A stretch of DNA of 64,000 nt from Psychrobacillus glaciei (GCF_008973485.1 NZ_CP031223.1:620001-684000); one strand, 5' to 3'; positions 32,209 to 40,893 are shown, numbered from the stretch's first letter. The notes: generated by a model from the sequence alone, not told the origin. Translations and numbers: made by a program.

Positions 32209-32643
32209 CACAATAAAGAGTTGGCTTAATGTGAGACATAATAAATGAGTACTAATCTAGCAATTTCCCTGTAATTATTATCTATTAACAGCAAAAATCC
32301 GGCAAAGGGAGACCAATTCCTATAGAAGAGCAACTAATTCATGTGTAAGAGCAACCAATTTAAGTAGAAAAGCAACTGATTTCGACTCAAAAGCAACCAT
32401 TTCTCACAATAAAGAGTCGGCTTAATGTGAGACATAATAAATGAGTACTAATCTAGCAATTTCCCTGTAATAATTATCTATCAACAGTAAAAATCCGGCA
32501 AAGGGAGAGCGATTCCTATAGAAGAGCAACTAATTCAAGTGTAAGAGCGACTAATTTACGTAGAACAGCAACTGATTTCGACTCAAAAGCAACCATTTCT
32601 CACAATAAAGAGTTAGCTCTATGTGAGACATAATAAAAGAGCG
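32209..32643. repeat. 196-bp direct tandem repeat (2.2 copies) containing 21-bp units
   Basis: CACAATAAAGAG occurs at 32209, 32405 and 32601, giving a 196-bp period. The first two units are full and about 90% alike, and the third is cut off near 32643. Inside each unit, cores of the type RACYRATT lie exactly 21 bases apart (32312, 32333, 32354, 32375, 32396). No coding frame of note is present, so the 735-bp gap between ywdK and gerQ is made of repeats and terminators. Confidence 0.85.
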
Positions 32644-32690
32644 GTGCTTCAGGCTAATGTGCCTGTATTTCACCTAACTTTCTATTGTAC

Positions 32691-32768
32691 AAAAAAAGAC
32701 TATAGACATATTCGACTTTGATCGAGTTTGTCTACAGTCTGTGGCTTATCCGCAATGTCGGATAAGCC
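32691..32768 (-). terminator. Double hairpin terminator after gerQ
   Basis: Reading from gerQ (minus strand): first GGCTTATCC / GGATAAGCC (32743-32768), then a 12-bp stem AGACTATAGACA / TGTCTACAGTCT (32697-32740, one mismatch) followed by seven T. The second is a strong intrinsic terminator for the cwlJ-gerQ operon. Confidence 0.85.
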
Positions 32769-32775
32769 TGTATTC

Positions 32776-33099
32776 TCATAAGTTATAGTTAATTTCTTCA
32801 TCGAATGTTGCGTAGTCAAAGTAAATCATGAGCATTAAGTATCTTTTGCCGTTAGGATCACTAAGAATAACGTGATCTCGTCCAGCAGCCTCGACATAGC
32901 CTGTAATGACTATAGAGTTATGTTCTTTACTGTGTTCGAATGTAAAATAGAATGTGCCGAGCTTTCCTTTATTCATTCTCAAGATATTTTCAATATAGGA
33001 TTCTTCCTGACGTCTAGCAGCGGGTAGTTGAACGTTTGGTGGGGTCATTTGTTGCTGCTGTTGTGGATAGCCTCCGGGGTACCAATAATATTGAACCAT
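32776..33099 (-). CDS. gerQ: Spore coat protein GerQ
   Basis: A 107-residue protein with a Tyr/Pro/Gln-rich N-terminus (YYWYPGGYPQQQQQ) and the conserved core 'ESYIENILRMNKGKLGTFYFTFE' and 'AAGRDHVILSDP'. GerQ is a coat protein cross-linked by transglutaminase and needed for CwlJ to sit in the spore and act during Ca-DPA-triggered germination. It follows cwlJ by 19 bases, the same operon order as in B. subtilis. RBS AAAGGATG. Expected to be expressed late in the mother cell. Confidence 0.94.
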   Translation of the reverse strand: MVQYYWYPGGYPQQQQQMTPPNVQLPAARRQEESYIENILRMNKGKLGTFYFTFEHSKEHNSIVITGYVEAAGRDHVILSDPNGKRYLMLMIYFDYATFDEEINYNL

Positions 33100-33118
33100 T
33101 CATACATCCTTTCTGTAA

Positions 33119-33538
33119 TTAAATGCTAGGGCAATCCTCTTCTGAAGGGGAGTAGAAGCAGTGTGCTTTAAAACGTCCAGTGTTCCATTGGTTATACCAC
33201 TGAGCAGGGCAATCGCCACCTGGGTCAAAAAACCATAAAGAACGCTCTCCAGGATGAAAACGTTCTCCGTTAATCACGCGTCTTGCTAGTTTTCTATCAA
33301 CCTCCCGTGCACGCTGATAAAAATACGATTTTGTTGTTGCTTCAAATCCACCGGGTTTTTGAAAAACCATATCTTCCAAATTTCGGATATCTTTGAAGTC
33401 TAAGCAGTCAGCACGAACTCGGTTTACTCCAACATTCCCGACCAACAGCATTCCAAGATCGCCTTCACCTTCTGCTTCTGCACGCATTAATCTTGCAAGT
33501 AAATCCAATTGCTTATCCGTAGAACGAATTACTGCCAA
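33119..33538 (-). CDS. cwlJ: Spore cortex-lytic hydrolase CwlJ
   Basis: A 139-residue Hydrolase_2 (SleB-like) domain without signal peptide, as usual for CwlJ. Motifs: 'LLARLMRAEAEGEGDLGMLLVGNVGVNR' with the catalytic Glu, and the C-terminal 'FDPGGDCPAQWYNQWNTGRFKAHCFY'. It degrades spore cortex during germination and depends on GerQ, encoded next. The start is a TTG at 33538 right after AGGAGGTGA. Confidence 0.94.
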   Translation of the reverse strand: MAVIRSTDKQLDLLARLMRAEAEGEGDLGMLLVGNVGVNRVRADCLDFKDIRNLEDMVFQKPGGFEATTKSYFYQRAREVDRKLARRVINGERFHPGERSLWFFDPGGDCPAQWYNQWNTGRFKAHCFYSPSEEDCPSI

Positions 33539-33706
33539 TGCATCACCTCCTACATTACACTATGCAAAGAGGTGTTACATCATGCCCAAAAGAGAGTAGC
33601 TCAATAAAAAAAGGCCGCAAAAACTGCAACCTTTTCTACCAATAAGAAAGCATGGATTTTCTATAAAGTTACTGTCTAGTCTCTAGCTGCCAGCCGCTCG
33701 AGGTCA

Positions 33707-33758
33707 AATGCCGATTTCCTCCGGTGGTTGAAGAGCTAACTCTTTGGGAATCGGCATT
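33707..33758 (-). terminator. Hairpin after hemQ
   Basis: AATGCCGATT / AATCGGCATT arms enclose an inner AAGAG-CTAA-CTCTT stem. It lies just beyond the hemQ stop on the minus strand, without a long T run, so it may be a terminator or processing hairpin. The inner AGAGCTAACTC also occurs, in either orientation, at 32610 and 58294-58320. Confidence 0.5.
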
Positions 33759-33794
33759 GCATTTCGCAATTAGCGAGCACCCTTCGCTTTTCTT

Positions 33795-34544
33795 TTATAG
33801 ATGAAAAAATTCTCCGCGTTTTTCACCAGCAAGAATAGTACCGATAAAAAATGAACCGAATTCAGCGTATCTTGCGCTAACTTCGTCAAAACGCATTTCA
33901 TAAATCAATTTTTTAAACTGAAGTACATCATCTGAGAATAAAGTGACTCCCCATTCGAAATCGTCGAAGCCAACAGAACCGGATATAATTTGTTTTACTT
34001 TACCAGCATATTGGCGACCAATCATACCATGGCTACGCATTAAGCTTTTACGATCTTCCATTGAGAGCATATACCAGTTATCTTCGCCATTACGACGCTT
34101 GTCCATTGGGTAGAAGCAAATGTATTGGGAACGTTGAAGCTCTGGGTATAAACGAGCACGAACATGTGGGTTTTGGTATGGATCTTCGTTTGATTCACCT
34201 GCTAAGTAGTTAGATAACTCTACTACGGAAACATAAGAATAAGCAGGAATTGTAAAATCGGCAATCGTTAATTTGTTGAATTTCGCTTCTATTTCTTGAA
34301 GCTCGTCTATTGTTGGGCGCAATGTCATTAACATGAAGTCCGCTTTTTGGCCAACAATTGTGTAAAATGCATGAGCACCTGTTTTGGCATCATCTGCTTG
34401 TTGTAATTCATCTAAAAATGCGACAAATTCATCTGTTGCTTGTTTTCGAAGTTCTGGGTCTATTTGTTTCCATGAAGTCCAGTCCATTTGGCGAAAATCA
34501 TGTAAAACGTACCAACCATCTAGTGTAATTGCTGCTTCATTCAT
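33795..34544 (-). CDS. hemQ: Coproheme decarboxylase HemQ
   Basis: A 249-residue chlorite-dismutase-family protein. The heme-ligand region '[20 protein letters not shown]' and '[15 protein letters not shown]' match HemQ/YwfI of Bacilli, which converts coproheme III to heme b in the coproporphyrin-dependent pathway; '[11 protein letters not shown]' contains the candidate catalytic Tyr. The frame is open further upstream, but the ATG at 34544 (N-terminus [16 protein letters not shown]) fits the family and follows AAAAGGAG. Divergent from pta, as in B. subtilis. Confidence 0.92.
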   Translation of the reverse strand: MNEAAITLDGWYVLHDFRQMDWTSWKQIDPELRKQATDEFVAFLDELQQADDAKTGAHAFYTIVGQKADFMLMTLRPTIDELQEIEAKFNKLTIADFTIPAYSYVSVVELSNYLAGESNEDPYQNPHVRARLYPELQRSQYICFYPMDKRRNGEDNWYMLSMEDRKSLMRSHGMIGRQYAGKVKQIISGSVGFDDFEWGVTLFSDDVLQFKKLIYEMRFDEVSARYAEFGSFFIGTILAGEKRGEFFHL

Positions 34545-34696
34545 TAAGTAAGACACTCCTTTTAATAAAAAATTTCGCATTTTAAGTGTATCATACAAGC
34601 CCCAATATTTCCCGATTGGCATGTATTTTCACATGACAATCTGTGACAAACTCGTGTATGCTTGAACTAGCAAAAACTTCAATAGGAGGAGCGAAC

Positions 34697-35641
34697 TTGG
34701 CTGATTTATTTCACGAAATAAAGCACAAATTAAGTGGAGCCAATATATCCGTTGTATTACCTGAAGGAACAGATGAACGAGTCTTAGATGCAGCTGTAAA
34801 ATTGCAAGCGGAGGGGATCATTCAACCTATCGTGATCAGTTCTTCTAAAAAATTACCAAAAAATTTGACGGTTATTGACCCTGAAGCGTACGAAGAGATG
34901 GACGACCTCGTCTCCGCATTCGTAGAGCGGCGTAAAGGAAAAATCACAGAAATAGAAGCAAGAGCGCTTTTGAAAGACGTCAATTATTTCGGAACAATGC
35001 TTGTCTATACGGGCAGAGCAAATGGTTTAGTAAGTGGAGCAGCCCATACTACAGCCGAAACAGTAAGACCTGCACTTCAAATCATTAAAACAAAACCCGG
35101 TATCACCAAAACGAGCGGTGCATTCATAATGGTTAAAGATAAACTTCGCTATATTTTTGCCGATTGCGCAATCACTATCGCCCCTACAAGTGAAGACTTA
35201 GCAGAAATTGCAGTGGAAAGTGCGAAAACCGCTACTGCCTTTGGAATAAAACCAAAAGTCGCTATGTTGTCCTTCTCTACAAAAGGCTCCGCTCAGTCAG
35301 AAGAAACGGAAAAAGTGGTGAAAGCAACTAAAATAGCAAAAGTGCTGGCACCAAATATAGCAATAGAAGGGGAGTTGCAATTTGATGCAAGCATTGTTCC
35401 AGCAATTGCAGCCAAAAAAGCACCAGATGCAGTTGTGCAAGGTGATGCAAATGTCTTTGTATTTCCTTCACTAGAAGCGGGGAATATCGGATATAAAATT
35501 GCAGAGCGTCTAGGTGGGTTCGAAGCAATTGGCCCCATTTTACAAGGCTTAAACGCACCAGTCAATGATTTGTCACGTGGCTGTTCAGCAGAGGATGTAT
35601 ACAAATTAGCTTATATTACAGCAGCGCAAGCGTTAGAATAG
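34697..35641 (+). CDS. pta: Phosphate acetyltransferase
   Basis: A 314-residue enzyme close in length to B. subtilis Pta (323). It has the acetyl-CoA/phosphate fold motifs 'LPEGTDERVLDAA', 'GAAHTTAETVRPALQII' and 'NVFVFPSLEAGNIGYKI'. It interconverts acetyl-CoA and acetyl phosphate for overflow metabolism. The TTG at 34697 after AGGAGG is chosen; upstream in-frame codons to 34643 lack a ribosome site. The lipL gene follows 12 bases later, so the two probably form an operon. Confidence 0.94.
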   Translation: MADLFHEIKHKLSGANISVVLPEGTDERVLDAAVKLQAEGIIQPIVISSSKKLPKNLTVIDPEAYEEMDDLVSAFVERRKGKITEIEARALLKDVNYFGTMLVYTGRANGLVSGAAHTTAETVRPALQIIKTKPGITKTSGAFIMVKDKLRYIFADCAITIAPTSEDLAEIAVESAKTATAFGIKPKVAMLSFSTKGSAQSEETEKVVKATKIAKVLAPNIAIEGELQFDASIVPAIAAKKAPDAVVQGDANVFVFPSLEAGNIGYKIAERLGGFEAIGPILQGLNAPVNDLSRGCSAEDVYKLAYITAAQALE

Positions 35642-35653
35642 GGAGTTAAGAAA

Positions 35654-36493
35654 ATGTCTCAAATAGAAACATTATTACAGCAAGAGAATTGGCGATTTTG
35701 GGATCAATCGCTTAGTGGAAAAAGTCGTTCCGCATTAGAATCATTTGCTGCAGATGATTTGCTCTGTCATTTAGTTGGACAAGGGCAATCACCTGCAACG
35801 ATTCGTACTTGGGTACATACGAATACAGTTGTATTAGGAATCCAAGACCACCGACTTCCATTTGTAGATGATGCACAGAATTTTTTACGCACACAAGGGT
35901 TTGCACCTATTGTGCGTAATTCAGGAGGTCTAGCGGTTGTATTAGATGATGGGGTGCTTAATGTTTCGATTGTTCTTTCTGAAAATAAGCAATCCATTGA
36001 TATTTCTACGGGTTATGAAGTAATGCTAGAATTCGTTAAGCTTTTATTTCCAGAAGCAGAAGGGAAAATAGAAGCTTATGAAATTGTCGGATCGTATTGC
36101 CCAGGTTCATATGATTTAAGTATTGGTGGGAAGAAGTTTGCTGGGATCTCGCAACGTAGACTTCGACAAGGAATCGCCGTCCAAGTGTATTTATGTGTAG
36201 AGGGTAGTGGAAGTGAGCGAGCAGATTTGATTCGCCAATTTTACGAAATTGGAGTACAAGGGGAAGAAACGAAATTTAGTTATCCAATAATCAAACCAAA
36301 AGTGATGGCGTCTTTGAATGAATTGTTACACACAAACTTTACAGTCGAAGATATTGTCATACGCATCCAACAAGTATTACAACATTTGTCTACTAATGTA
36401 GTTACGCAATCTGTTACGCAAGATGAAATGGAACTCTACCAATTTTATATGCAACGAGTGGTAGATCGAAATAAAAAGATGCTTACAAAATAA
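35654..36493 (+). CDS. lipL: Octanoyl-[GcvH]:protein N-octanoyltransferase
   Basis: A 279-residue lipoate ligase-fold protein. The nucleophile is C149 in 'GSYCPGSYDLSIGGKKFAGISQRR', with the acceptor Lys in 'GGKKF', as in B. subtilis LipL (YwfL). It moves octanoyl groups from GcvH to E2 subunits in lipoic acid assembly. Substrate-pocket text 'IVRNSGGLAVVLDDGVLNVS' is typical. RBS GGGAGTTAAG. Ends at a terminator shared with convergent rsfA. Confidence 0.92.
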   Translation: MSQIETLLQQENWRFWDQSLSGKSRSALESFAADDLLCHLVGQGQSPATIRTWVHTNTVVLGIQDHRLPFVDDAQNFLRTQGFAPIVRNSGGLAVVLDDGVLNVSIVLSENKQSIDISTGYEVMLEFVKLLFPEAEGKIEAYEIVGSYCPGSYDLSIGGKKFAGISQRRLRQGIAVQVYLCVEGSGSERADLIRQFYEIGVQGEETKFSYPIIKPKVMASLNELLHTNFTVEDIVIRIQQVLQHLSTNVVTQSVTQDEMELYQFYMQRVVDRNKKMLTK

Positions 36494-36496
36494 GAA

Positions 36497-36532
36497 AAAC
36501 CACCAATCCATTAGACGGTTGGTGGTTCTTTT
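36497..36532. terminator. Bidirectional terminator between lipL and the rsfA-like gene
   Basis: AACCACCAA / TTGGTGGTT with a short loop, A-rich on one side and T-rich on the other. It overlaps the last codons of the rsfA-like gene. Confidence 0.85.
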
Positions 36533-37134
36533 GATACTAAGTTTCCGTTTTTCTCCATTTGAAAAACTGGTACAGTTGGTATTTCTTCGTCATTTAAAGT
36601 AACTAATCTTCTTGCGCGGTTCATTATTTGGACGAATTGCTCGTAATCTTGTTTAATTGCAGCGTTTTCTTTTTCTAGTTTTGCAAGTTCACTTTCTAGT
36701 TTGCGAATTTTTTCGTTTGAAATAGTCGCTAAATGGCGATACCTTGATATATCTGAATCGCTATGCTGTAATCGAACGAGATAGGCGATAATGATATCAA
36801 TCGATAATGCAGAAACTGGGATAGAGGCTGTACGTTCACCGCTTTCTGCCGGTTTTGCTAAATAGATACCATTTCCTCTTCGTCTATAATCTTTCCCTAA
36901 TATACGAAGCTTTTCTTTTCTTTCTTTTTTCGCTTCTTTTAATTCTGCTTCGTATTGATGGCGAACGACTGCGTTCCAGCGAAATCCACATGCAGCAGCT
37001 GTTCGATTTAACTCATCTCCGGCTTCTTCAAATGCATTTAACTGGGTGCTTCCTTCGCGGACGTGTCTTAGCACCATTTCTGCTAGCATTTCATCGTTGT
37101 CATCCATCCAAGCATCTTGTCTAATTTTTACCAT
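36511..37134 (-). CDS. rsfA: RsfA-family prespore transcriptional regulator
   Basis: A 207-residue protein. The N-terminus 'RQDAWMDDNDEMLAEMVLRHV' with 'AACGFRWNAVVRHQY' is the Myb/SANT-like DNA-binding fold of the RsfA family. A coiled coil spans about residues 135-175 ('ISNEKIRKLESELAKLEKEN'). In B. subtilis RsfA (YwfN) adjusts SigF-dependent genes in the forespore, and the gene has the same neighbours. The ATG at 37134 follows TAGGAGG; in-frame codons further upstream include this ribosome site. Confidence 0.88.
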   Translation of the reverse strand: MVKIRQDAWMDDNDEMLAEMVLRHVREGSTQLNAFEEAGDELNRTAAACGFRWNAVVRHQYEAELKEAKKERKEKLRILGKDYRRRGNGIYLAKPAESGERTASIPVSALSIDIIIAYLVRLQHSDSDISRYRHLATISNEKIRKLESELAKLEKENAAIKQDYEQFVQIMNRARRLVTLNDEEIPTVPVFQMEKNGNLVSKEPPTV

Positions 37135-37330
37135 GTTTGTCCTCCTACCATGTTCATAGTTTCGTTGTTCTATTAACATAATGGACAACTTAACGTTCTT
37201 TTATTCACGTAAAATACACTTGATAGCAATATAAACTTTAAGATACAATGACCTGTAGACTATTACTAGTAACATGATTCAGTGAAAGTCCCTATTTTAG
37301 TAGTAGCGGGATGAATGTAATCATAGTATT

Positions 37331-37546
37331 CCGTTCAGTGCAGTCCAAACGCCAACTGAAAGTGGAACTCTGGACAAGGACGCCGCTTCCTGCAGCAACG
37401 CCTGAGTGACTAAAATCATGTTGGCCCAAAGCCTCCGGTGGATGTCACAGATTTTGAACGGTTGGTAAGGATGTTAGCCTAAATACGCCGCATCCTTGCG
37501 ACAACAGGGCCCTGTGCGCATTTCAAAATCTGGACCCAATTACCGA
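37331..37546 (+). ncRNA. Highly structured intergenic element before the yuzB-like gene
   Basis: A GC-rich block with nested complementary arms. CCGTTC (37331) pairs with GAACGG (37456-37461) and GTCCA with TGGAC (37343 and 37370). GTGAC pairs with GTCAC around 37410-37447. AGATTTTGA (37449-37457) pairs with TCAAAATCT (about 37532-37540), enclosing AAGGATG / CATCCTT and a GC palindrome CAGGGCCCTG. It ends about 30 bases before the yuzB-like start. It could be a structured leader RNA or a mobile repeat; I match it to no known riboswitch. The rest of the 440-bp gap shows nothing clear. Confidence 0.5.
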
Positions 37547-37575
37547 GGTGAAATTGATGAAGGGGTTGTGGATAG

Positions 37576-37803
37576 ATGGCAAACCATTTTCGAGTTTGCG
37601 ATGAATGTCAGGCAGTTAATTTGAAATCATTAATTCCAAAGCTAAAGGCGATAGATCCAGAAGCAGAAATTGAAATAAAAGAATGCCAATCCTACTGTGG
37701 TCCAGGGCGAAAAAAGACATTCGCATTTATTAATAATCGTCCAGTAGCTGCTTTATCGGAAGATGAATTAATGGAAAAAGTACGTGCCAAACTAGAATTG
37801 TAG
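37576..37803 (+). CDS. YuzB-like protein (DUF1450)
   Basis: A 75-residue protein with a conserved Cys set: 'VCDECQAVN' near residue 9 and '[18 protein letters not shown]' at 37-54. This is the DUF1450/YuzB pattern (thioredoxin-like fold with Cys near the C-terminal half). It may bind metal or an Fe-S cluster, but the function is unknown. The ATG lies after GGGGTTGTGG, and the start could be less certain than usual. It stands alone, with the structured element in front and a terminator behind. Confidence 0.82.
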   Translation: MANHFRVCDECQAVNLKSLIPKLKAIDPEAEIEIKECQSYCGPGRKKTFAFINNRPVAALSEDELMEKVRAKLEL

Positions 37804-37868
37804 GGTAATTGTGTACCTAAGACACCATTTTCTCTGCTACGAGCAAGACATTGTAATCAGAACTTTTG

Positions 37869-37894
37869 CCGCCTTTCAAAGAGCGGTTTTTTTC
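37869..37894 (+). terminator. Terminator after the yuzB-like gene
   Basis: CCGC / GCGG stem with a CTTTCAAAGA inner hairpin followed by seven T. Confidence 0.75.
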
Positions 37895-37969
37895 TTTATA
37901 ATAGAATAAATACCTTACCATTCGGGTTCAACTATTGGTGCTTTTATTTTAAATTACGGAGGTGGCTAA

Positions 37970-39265
37970 ATGAGCTATGCAACGCAAAAGCTTGCAGAAG
38001 AAAAAGTGTTTAAAGATCCAGTTCATCGATATATTCATGTTCATGATCAAGTAATTTGGGATGTTATTGGCGCAAAAGAATTTCAACGGCTTCGTCGGAT
38101 TAAACAGCTAGGAACTACTTATGTCGTTTTTCATGGTGCAGAACATAGCCGTTTCAATCACTCTCTTGGCGTATATGAAATTGTTCGTCGAATAGTAGAT
38201 GATAGTTTTAGCGGACGTCCTGAATGGGATGAATCTGAAAGACTAGTAGTATTATGTGCGGCGCTTTTGCATGATTTAGGTCATGGACCGTTTTCGCATG
38301 CGTTTGAAAATGTCTTTGGGCTAGACCATGAAAAATTTACTGGTGCGATATTACTTGGGGATACCGAGGTAAATGAAATATTGAAAAGAGTAAGCCCAGA
38401 CTTCCCTCAAAAAGTAGCGGATGTTATTGCAAAAACTTACTCCAATAAGCAAGTTGTAAGCTTAATTTCCAGTCAAATAGATGCGGATCGTATGGATTAC
38501 TTACAGCGCGATGCTTATTTTACAGGTGTAAGCTATGGTCATTTTGATATGGAACGAATTTTGCGTGTAATGCGTCCTCGTGAAGATCAAGTAGTTATTA
38601 AATCAAGCGGTATGCATGCGGTTGAAGACTACATTATGAGTAGATATCAAATGTATTGGCAAGTGTATTTTCATCCGGTTTCTCGGAGCGCAGAGGTAAT
38701 ACTTACGAAAATTTTACATCGTGCAAAAGCTTTAAGTGAGAAGGAGTATGATTTCAAGCAACAACCTACTCATTTTAAATCTTTTTTTGATGAAACTTTT
38801 TCATTAAAAGACTATCTCGCATTAGATGAAGGGGTATTAATGACTTATTTCCAACTCTGGATGACGGAAGAAGATCCGATTTTAGCTGATTTATGTGATC
38901 GATTTGTCAATCGTAAACTCTTTCAATATATTGAATTTGATTTGGCGAAGGATTATATGAAGATGAAAGAGTTAGAGTTATTATTTAAAAAAGCGGGTAT
39001 AGACCCAGAATACTATTTGGTTTTTGATTCGTCCTCCGATTTGCCTTATGACTTTTATCGTTTAGGAGAAGAGGGAGAACGAATCCCAATTCATTTGCTT
39101 ATGCCTTCAGGGGAGATTCGAGAACTTTCACGTGAATCAGAAATAGTTGAAGCAATTTCAGGGAAACGACGAACTGATCATAAGTTGTACTTTCCAGAAG
39201 ATTTCTTAACTGAGGATGGCAAGAAAAAAGCATTGAAAAAACAAATCTTAGAGTTGTTAAAGTAA
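37970..39265 (+). CDS. ywfO: HD-domain phosphohydrolase YwfO
   Basis: A 431-residue HD-superfamily protein of the dGTPase-like branch. Metal ligands are H64 in 'HSRFNHSLGVYE', H101-D102 in 'ALLHDLGHGPFSHAFE', and the later Asp in 'SSQIDADRMDYLQRD'. Related enzymes hydrolyse dNTPs to the nucleoside and triphosphate. The length equals B. subtilis YwfO (433) and ywgA follows it, as there. RBS GGAGGTGG. It is co-transcribed with ywgA, 13 bases downstream. Confidence 0.92.
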   Translation: MSYATQKLAEEKVFKDPVHRYIHVHDQVIWDVIGAKEFQRLRRIKQLGTTYVVFHGAEHSRFNHSLGVYEIVRRIVDDSFSGRPEWDESERLVVLCAALLHDLGHGPFSHAFENVFGLDHEKFTGAILLGDTEVNEILKRVSPDFPQKVADVIAKTYSNKQVVSLISSQIDADRMDYLQRDAYFTGVSYGHFDMERILRVMRPREDQVVIKSSGMHAVEDYIMSRYQMYWQVYFHPVSRSAEVILTKILHRAKALSEKEYDFKQQPTHFKSFFDETFSLKDYLALDEGVLMTYFQLWMTEEDPILADLCDRFVNRKLFQYIEFDLAKDYMKMKELELLFKKAGIDPEYYLVFDSSSDLPYDFYRLGEEGERIPIHLLMPSGEIRELSRESEIVEAISGKRRTDHKLYFPEDFLTEDGKKKALKKQILELLK

Positions 39266-39278
39266 AGGTGGGTTCGAA

Positions 39279-39794
39279 TTGCTAGAAGAACATGCAAAAG
39301 TAGTACAATTTATCGGAGTAGCAGATGGAATAACTGGACGAAAGAAACTACAAAAAATGATTTATATTGCAAAAAAACTGCAATATCCATATAAAGAAAA
39401 ATATGAGTTTCATGTGTACGGACCTTACTCAGAAGAGTTAACTTTACGAGTGGAAGAGCTGTGCAACATGGGCTTTTTACAAGAAGAAAGACAAGACAAG
39501 GGTTCCTACGTTCAATACAAATACCAAATGACGGATGCCGGGGAGCATTTTACGCAAATGGCTCAAGTGGAAGAGGCAGGCCCAGCTTTACTTTCTTGCA
39601 TTACCCAAATGAAAGCAAAAAGTTCGAGATTTCTTGAACTTGTATCCACATTACTTTACTTCGACCAGATGCCAAAAGAGGATCAAATTGAAAAGCTTCA
39701 TGTTGTAAAAGGAAAACTAAATTTTACAGCAGATGAAATTGAAGAAGCATTTTCATTTGTAATGAATTTAATGAATGAGCGAGCTATCCTATAG
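39279..39794 (+). CDS. ywgA: YwgA family protein
   Basis: A 171-residue cytoplasmic protein with a likely winged-helix N-terminal half ('TGRKKLQKMIYIAKKLQ', 'YGPYSEELTLRVEELCNMGFL', 'YQMTDAGEHF'). This pattern is shared with the YwgA/DUF4065-like group associated with antitoxin or regulator folds. Function unknown. The start is TTG at 39279 after AAAGGTGGG. It follows ywfO as in B. subtilis; the stop codon lies inside its terminator stem. Confidence 0.88.
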   Translation: MLEEHAKVVQFIGVADGITGRKKLQKMIYIAKKLQYPYKEKYEFHVYGPYSEELTLRVEELCNMGFLQEERQDKGSYVQYKYQMTDAGEHFTQMAQVEEAGPALLSCITQMKAKSSRFLELVSTLLYFDQMPKEDQIEKLHVVKGKLNFTADEIEEAFSFVMNLMNERAIL

Positions 39795-39808
39795 GGATGG
39801 CTTTTTTT
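39782..39808 (+). terminator. Terminator overlapping the ywgA stop codon
   Basis: AGCTATCC / GGATGGCT stem (one G-T pair), short loop, then seven T. The left arm is the last coding codons of ywgA. Confidence 0.8.
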
Positions 39809-39887
39809 ATGGTGTTTTTTGTTGCACAGCTATTTTAAAAGTTGAATTGCTATATCTCACACGAAGTTAACTCTTAATATTGAGAAA

Positions 39888-39990
39888 TAGTTGCTTTCAG
39901 GATAAAACTTGTTGCTCTCGTAACCGAACTGGTTGCTCTCAGTGTAAAAGTGATTGCTTTCTCCTTACAACTGGTTGCTCTATGACAGTT
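39888..39990. repeat. 21-bp periodic intergenic repeat, locus C
   Basis: Five units start at 39888, 39909, 39930, 39951 and 39972, exactly 21 bases apart, each of the form T-N-R-TTGCTYTC followed by ten variable bases. On the opposite strand the core reads GCAACCA, the same as in the array at 32312-32396. Located between convergent ywgA and ywhB. Confidence 0.8.
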
Positions 39991-40004
39991 TTTAACAAAA
40001 AAAA

Positions 40005-40032
40005 CGAACCCCAAATAAAAAAGGAGTTCGAG
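40005..40032 (-). terminator. Terminator after ywhB
   Basis: On the minus strand CGAACTCC pairs with GGGGTTCG, followed by eight T. It ends the tautomerase gene. Confidence 0.8.
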
Positions 40033-40037
40033 TCATA

Positions 40038-40223
40038 TTATTGATCACTAAAACGTTTCCCACCGACTGCATAATGGTTTTTTGACATCTCTTCAATAAA
40101 AACCACTACATTTTCCGCAGGTGCATTCGCTGTTTCGACTACAGCAGCTGTCACTTTCTCAACAAGTGCTTTTTTTTGCTCTTCGGTACGACCTTCGAGC
40201 ATTTTTATTGTTACATATGGCAT
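40038..40223 (-). CDS. ywhB: 4-oxalocrotonate tautomerase family enzyme
   Basis: A 61-residue tautomerase subunit starting M-P-Y-V-T-I-K: after Met removal the N-terminal Pro is the catalytic base. The usual Arg residue of the active site is in 'EGRTEEQKKAL'. Proteins of this family (B. subtilis YwhB) tautomerise 2-hydroxymuconate-type compounds in vitro; the natural substrate is unknown. RBS AAAGGAGG. Divergent from ywhD, about 65 bases away. Confidence 0.92.
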   Translation of the reverse strand: MPYVTIKMLEGRTEEQKKALVEKVTAAVVETANAPAENVVVFIEEMSKNHYAVGGKRFSDQ

Positions 40224-40289
40224 ATCATTTCCTCCTTTAGTGAAATCTTCTGTATACTAGTATCATAACAGAACGGAGGGAACTTTCGA

Positions 40290-40805
40290 ATGGCTAATGA
40301 AGAAAAACCAAAACAAAAAATAGGATTCACTATTATAAAGAATGATCCAACAGACGGACATAAAGGATTTGGAATTGGTTCTCTTTCATTAGAGAACGTA
40401 TCACCAGTGATTATCGATGTAGAAGAAGACATTGCAAGGGTAGAGATTGGTGCAATGCATGCAAGAAGTGATACCGAACGAGGGATTAAATTCACGACCA
40501 ATCGAGAAGATTCAGAAGGTGGAAAACCGTATTGGCTTGTTTGGGTGACCATTGACCAAAAACAAGAGGGTGCCTATTATGCTGGGGTGACGGCTTGCGA
40601 AATGGTTGTTAATCGCGAAAAACGTAGAGGCTATAAAATTCTTGCAGATCATGTAAATCGCATGGATAAATCAATGAAACGACAAATTCTTGTAGACTTT
40701 ATGGATGATCGATCTAAGAACATTCTCAGTGATTTTTTGCAAACGCATAATAAAGAAATGTGGGATCGAAGCGAAGAAAAACTACATCTAGATTTAACAA
40801 TCTAA
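40290..40805 (+). CDS. ywhD: YwhD family protein
   Basis: A 171-residue protein with 'GFTIIKNDPTDGHKGFGIGSLSLENVSPV' at the N-terminus and a central 'YWLVWVTIDQKQEGAYYAGVTACEMVV', matching B. subtilis YwhD in length and place (between ywhB and pbpG). No domain with a known role; predicted cytoplasmic and alpha/beta. RBS CGGAGGGAA. No gene follows on this strand; the next signal is the candidate small RNA. Confidence 0.88.
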   Translation: MANEEKPKQKIGFTIIKNDPTDGHKGFGIGSLSLENVSPVIIDVEEDIARVEIGAMHARSDTERGIKFTTNREDSEGGKPYWLVWVTIDQKQEGAYYAGVTACEMVVNREKRRGYKILADHVNRMDKSMKRQILVDFMDDRSKNILSDFLQTHNKEMWDRSEEKLHLDLTI

Positions 40806-40858
40806 TACTTATCAATAACTGACCTAATAGACAAAATGTTTAGACTGGTATTATTAGG

Positions 40859-40887
40859 TTGAATAAATACTAAAAAAAAAGTACAAT
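40859..40887 (+). promoter_or_regulatory. SigA-type promoter of a candidate small RNA
   Basis: TTGAAT (40859-40864) and TACAAT (40882-40887) with an exact 17-base spacer, 54 bases after the ywhD stop and not followed by any protein gene on this strand. Confidence 0.6.
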
Positions 40888-40893
40888 CTAGTT

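Noticed and set aside
37331-37546. Known riboswitch, T-box, RNase P, SRP or tmRNA in the structured element
   Set aside because: None of the conserved boxes of these RNAs could be found.
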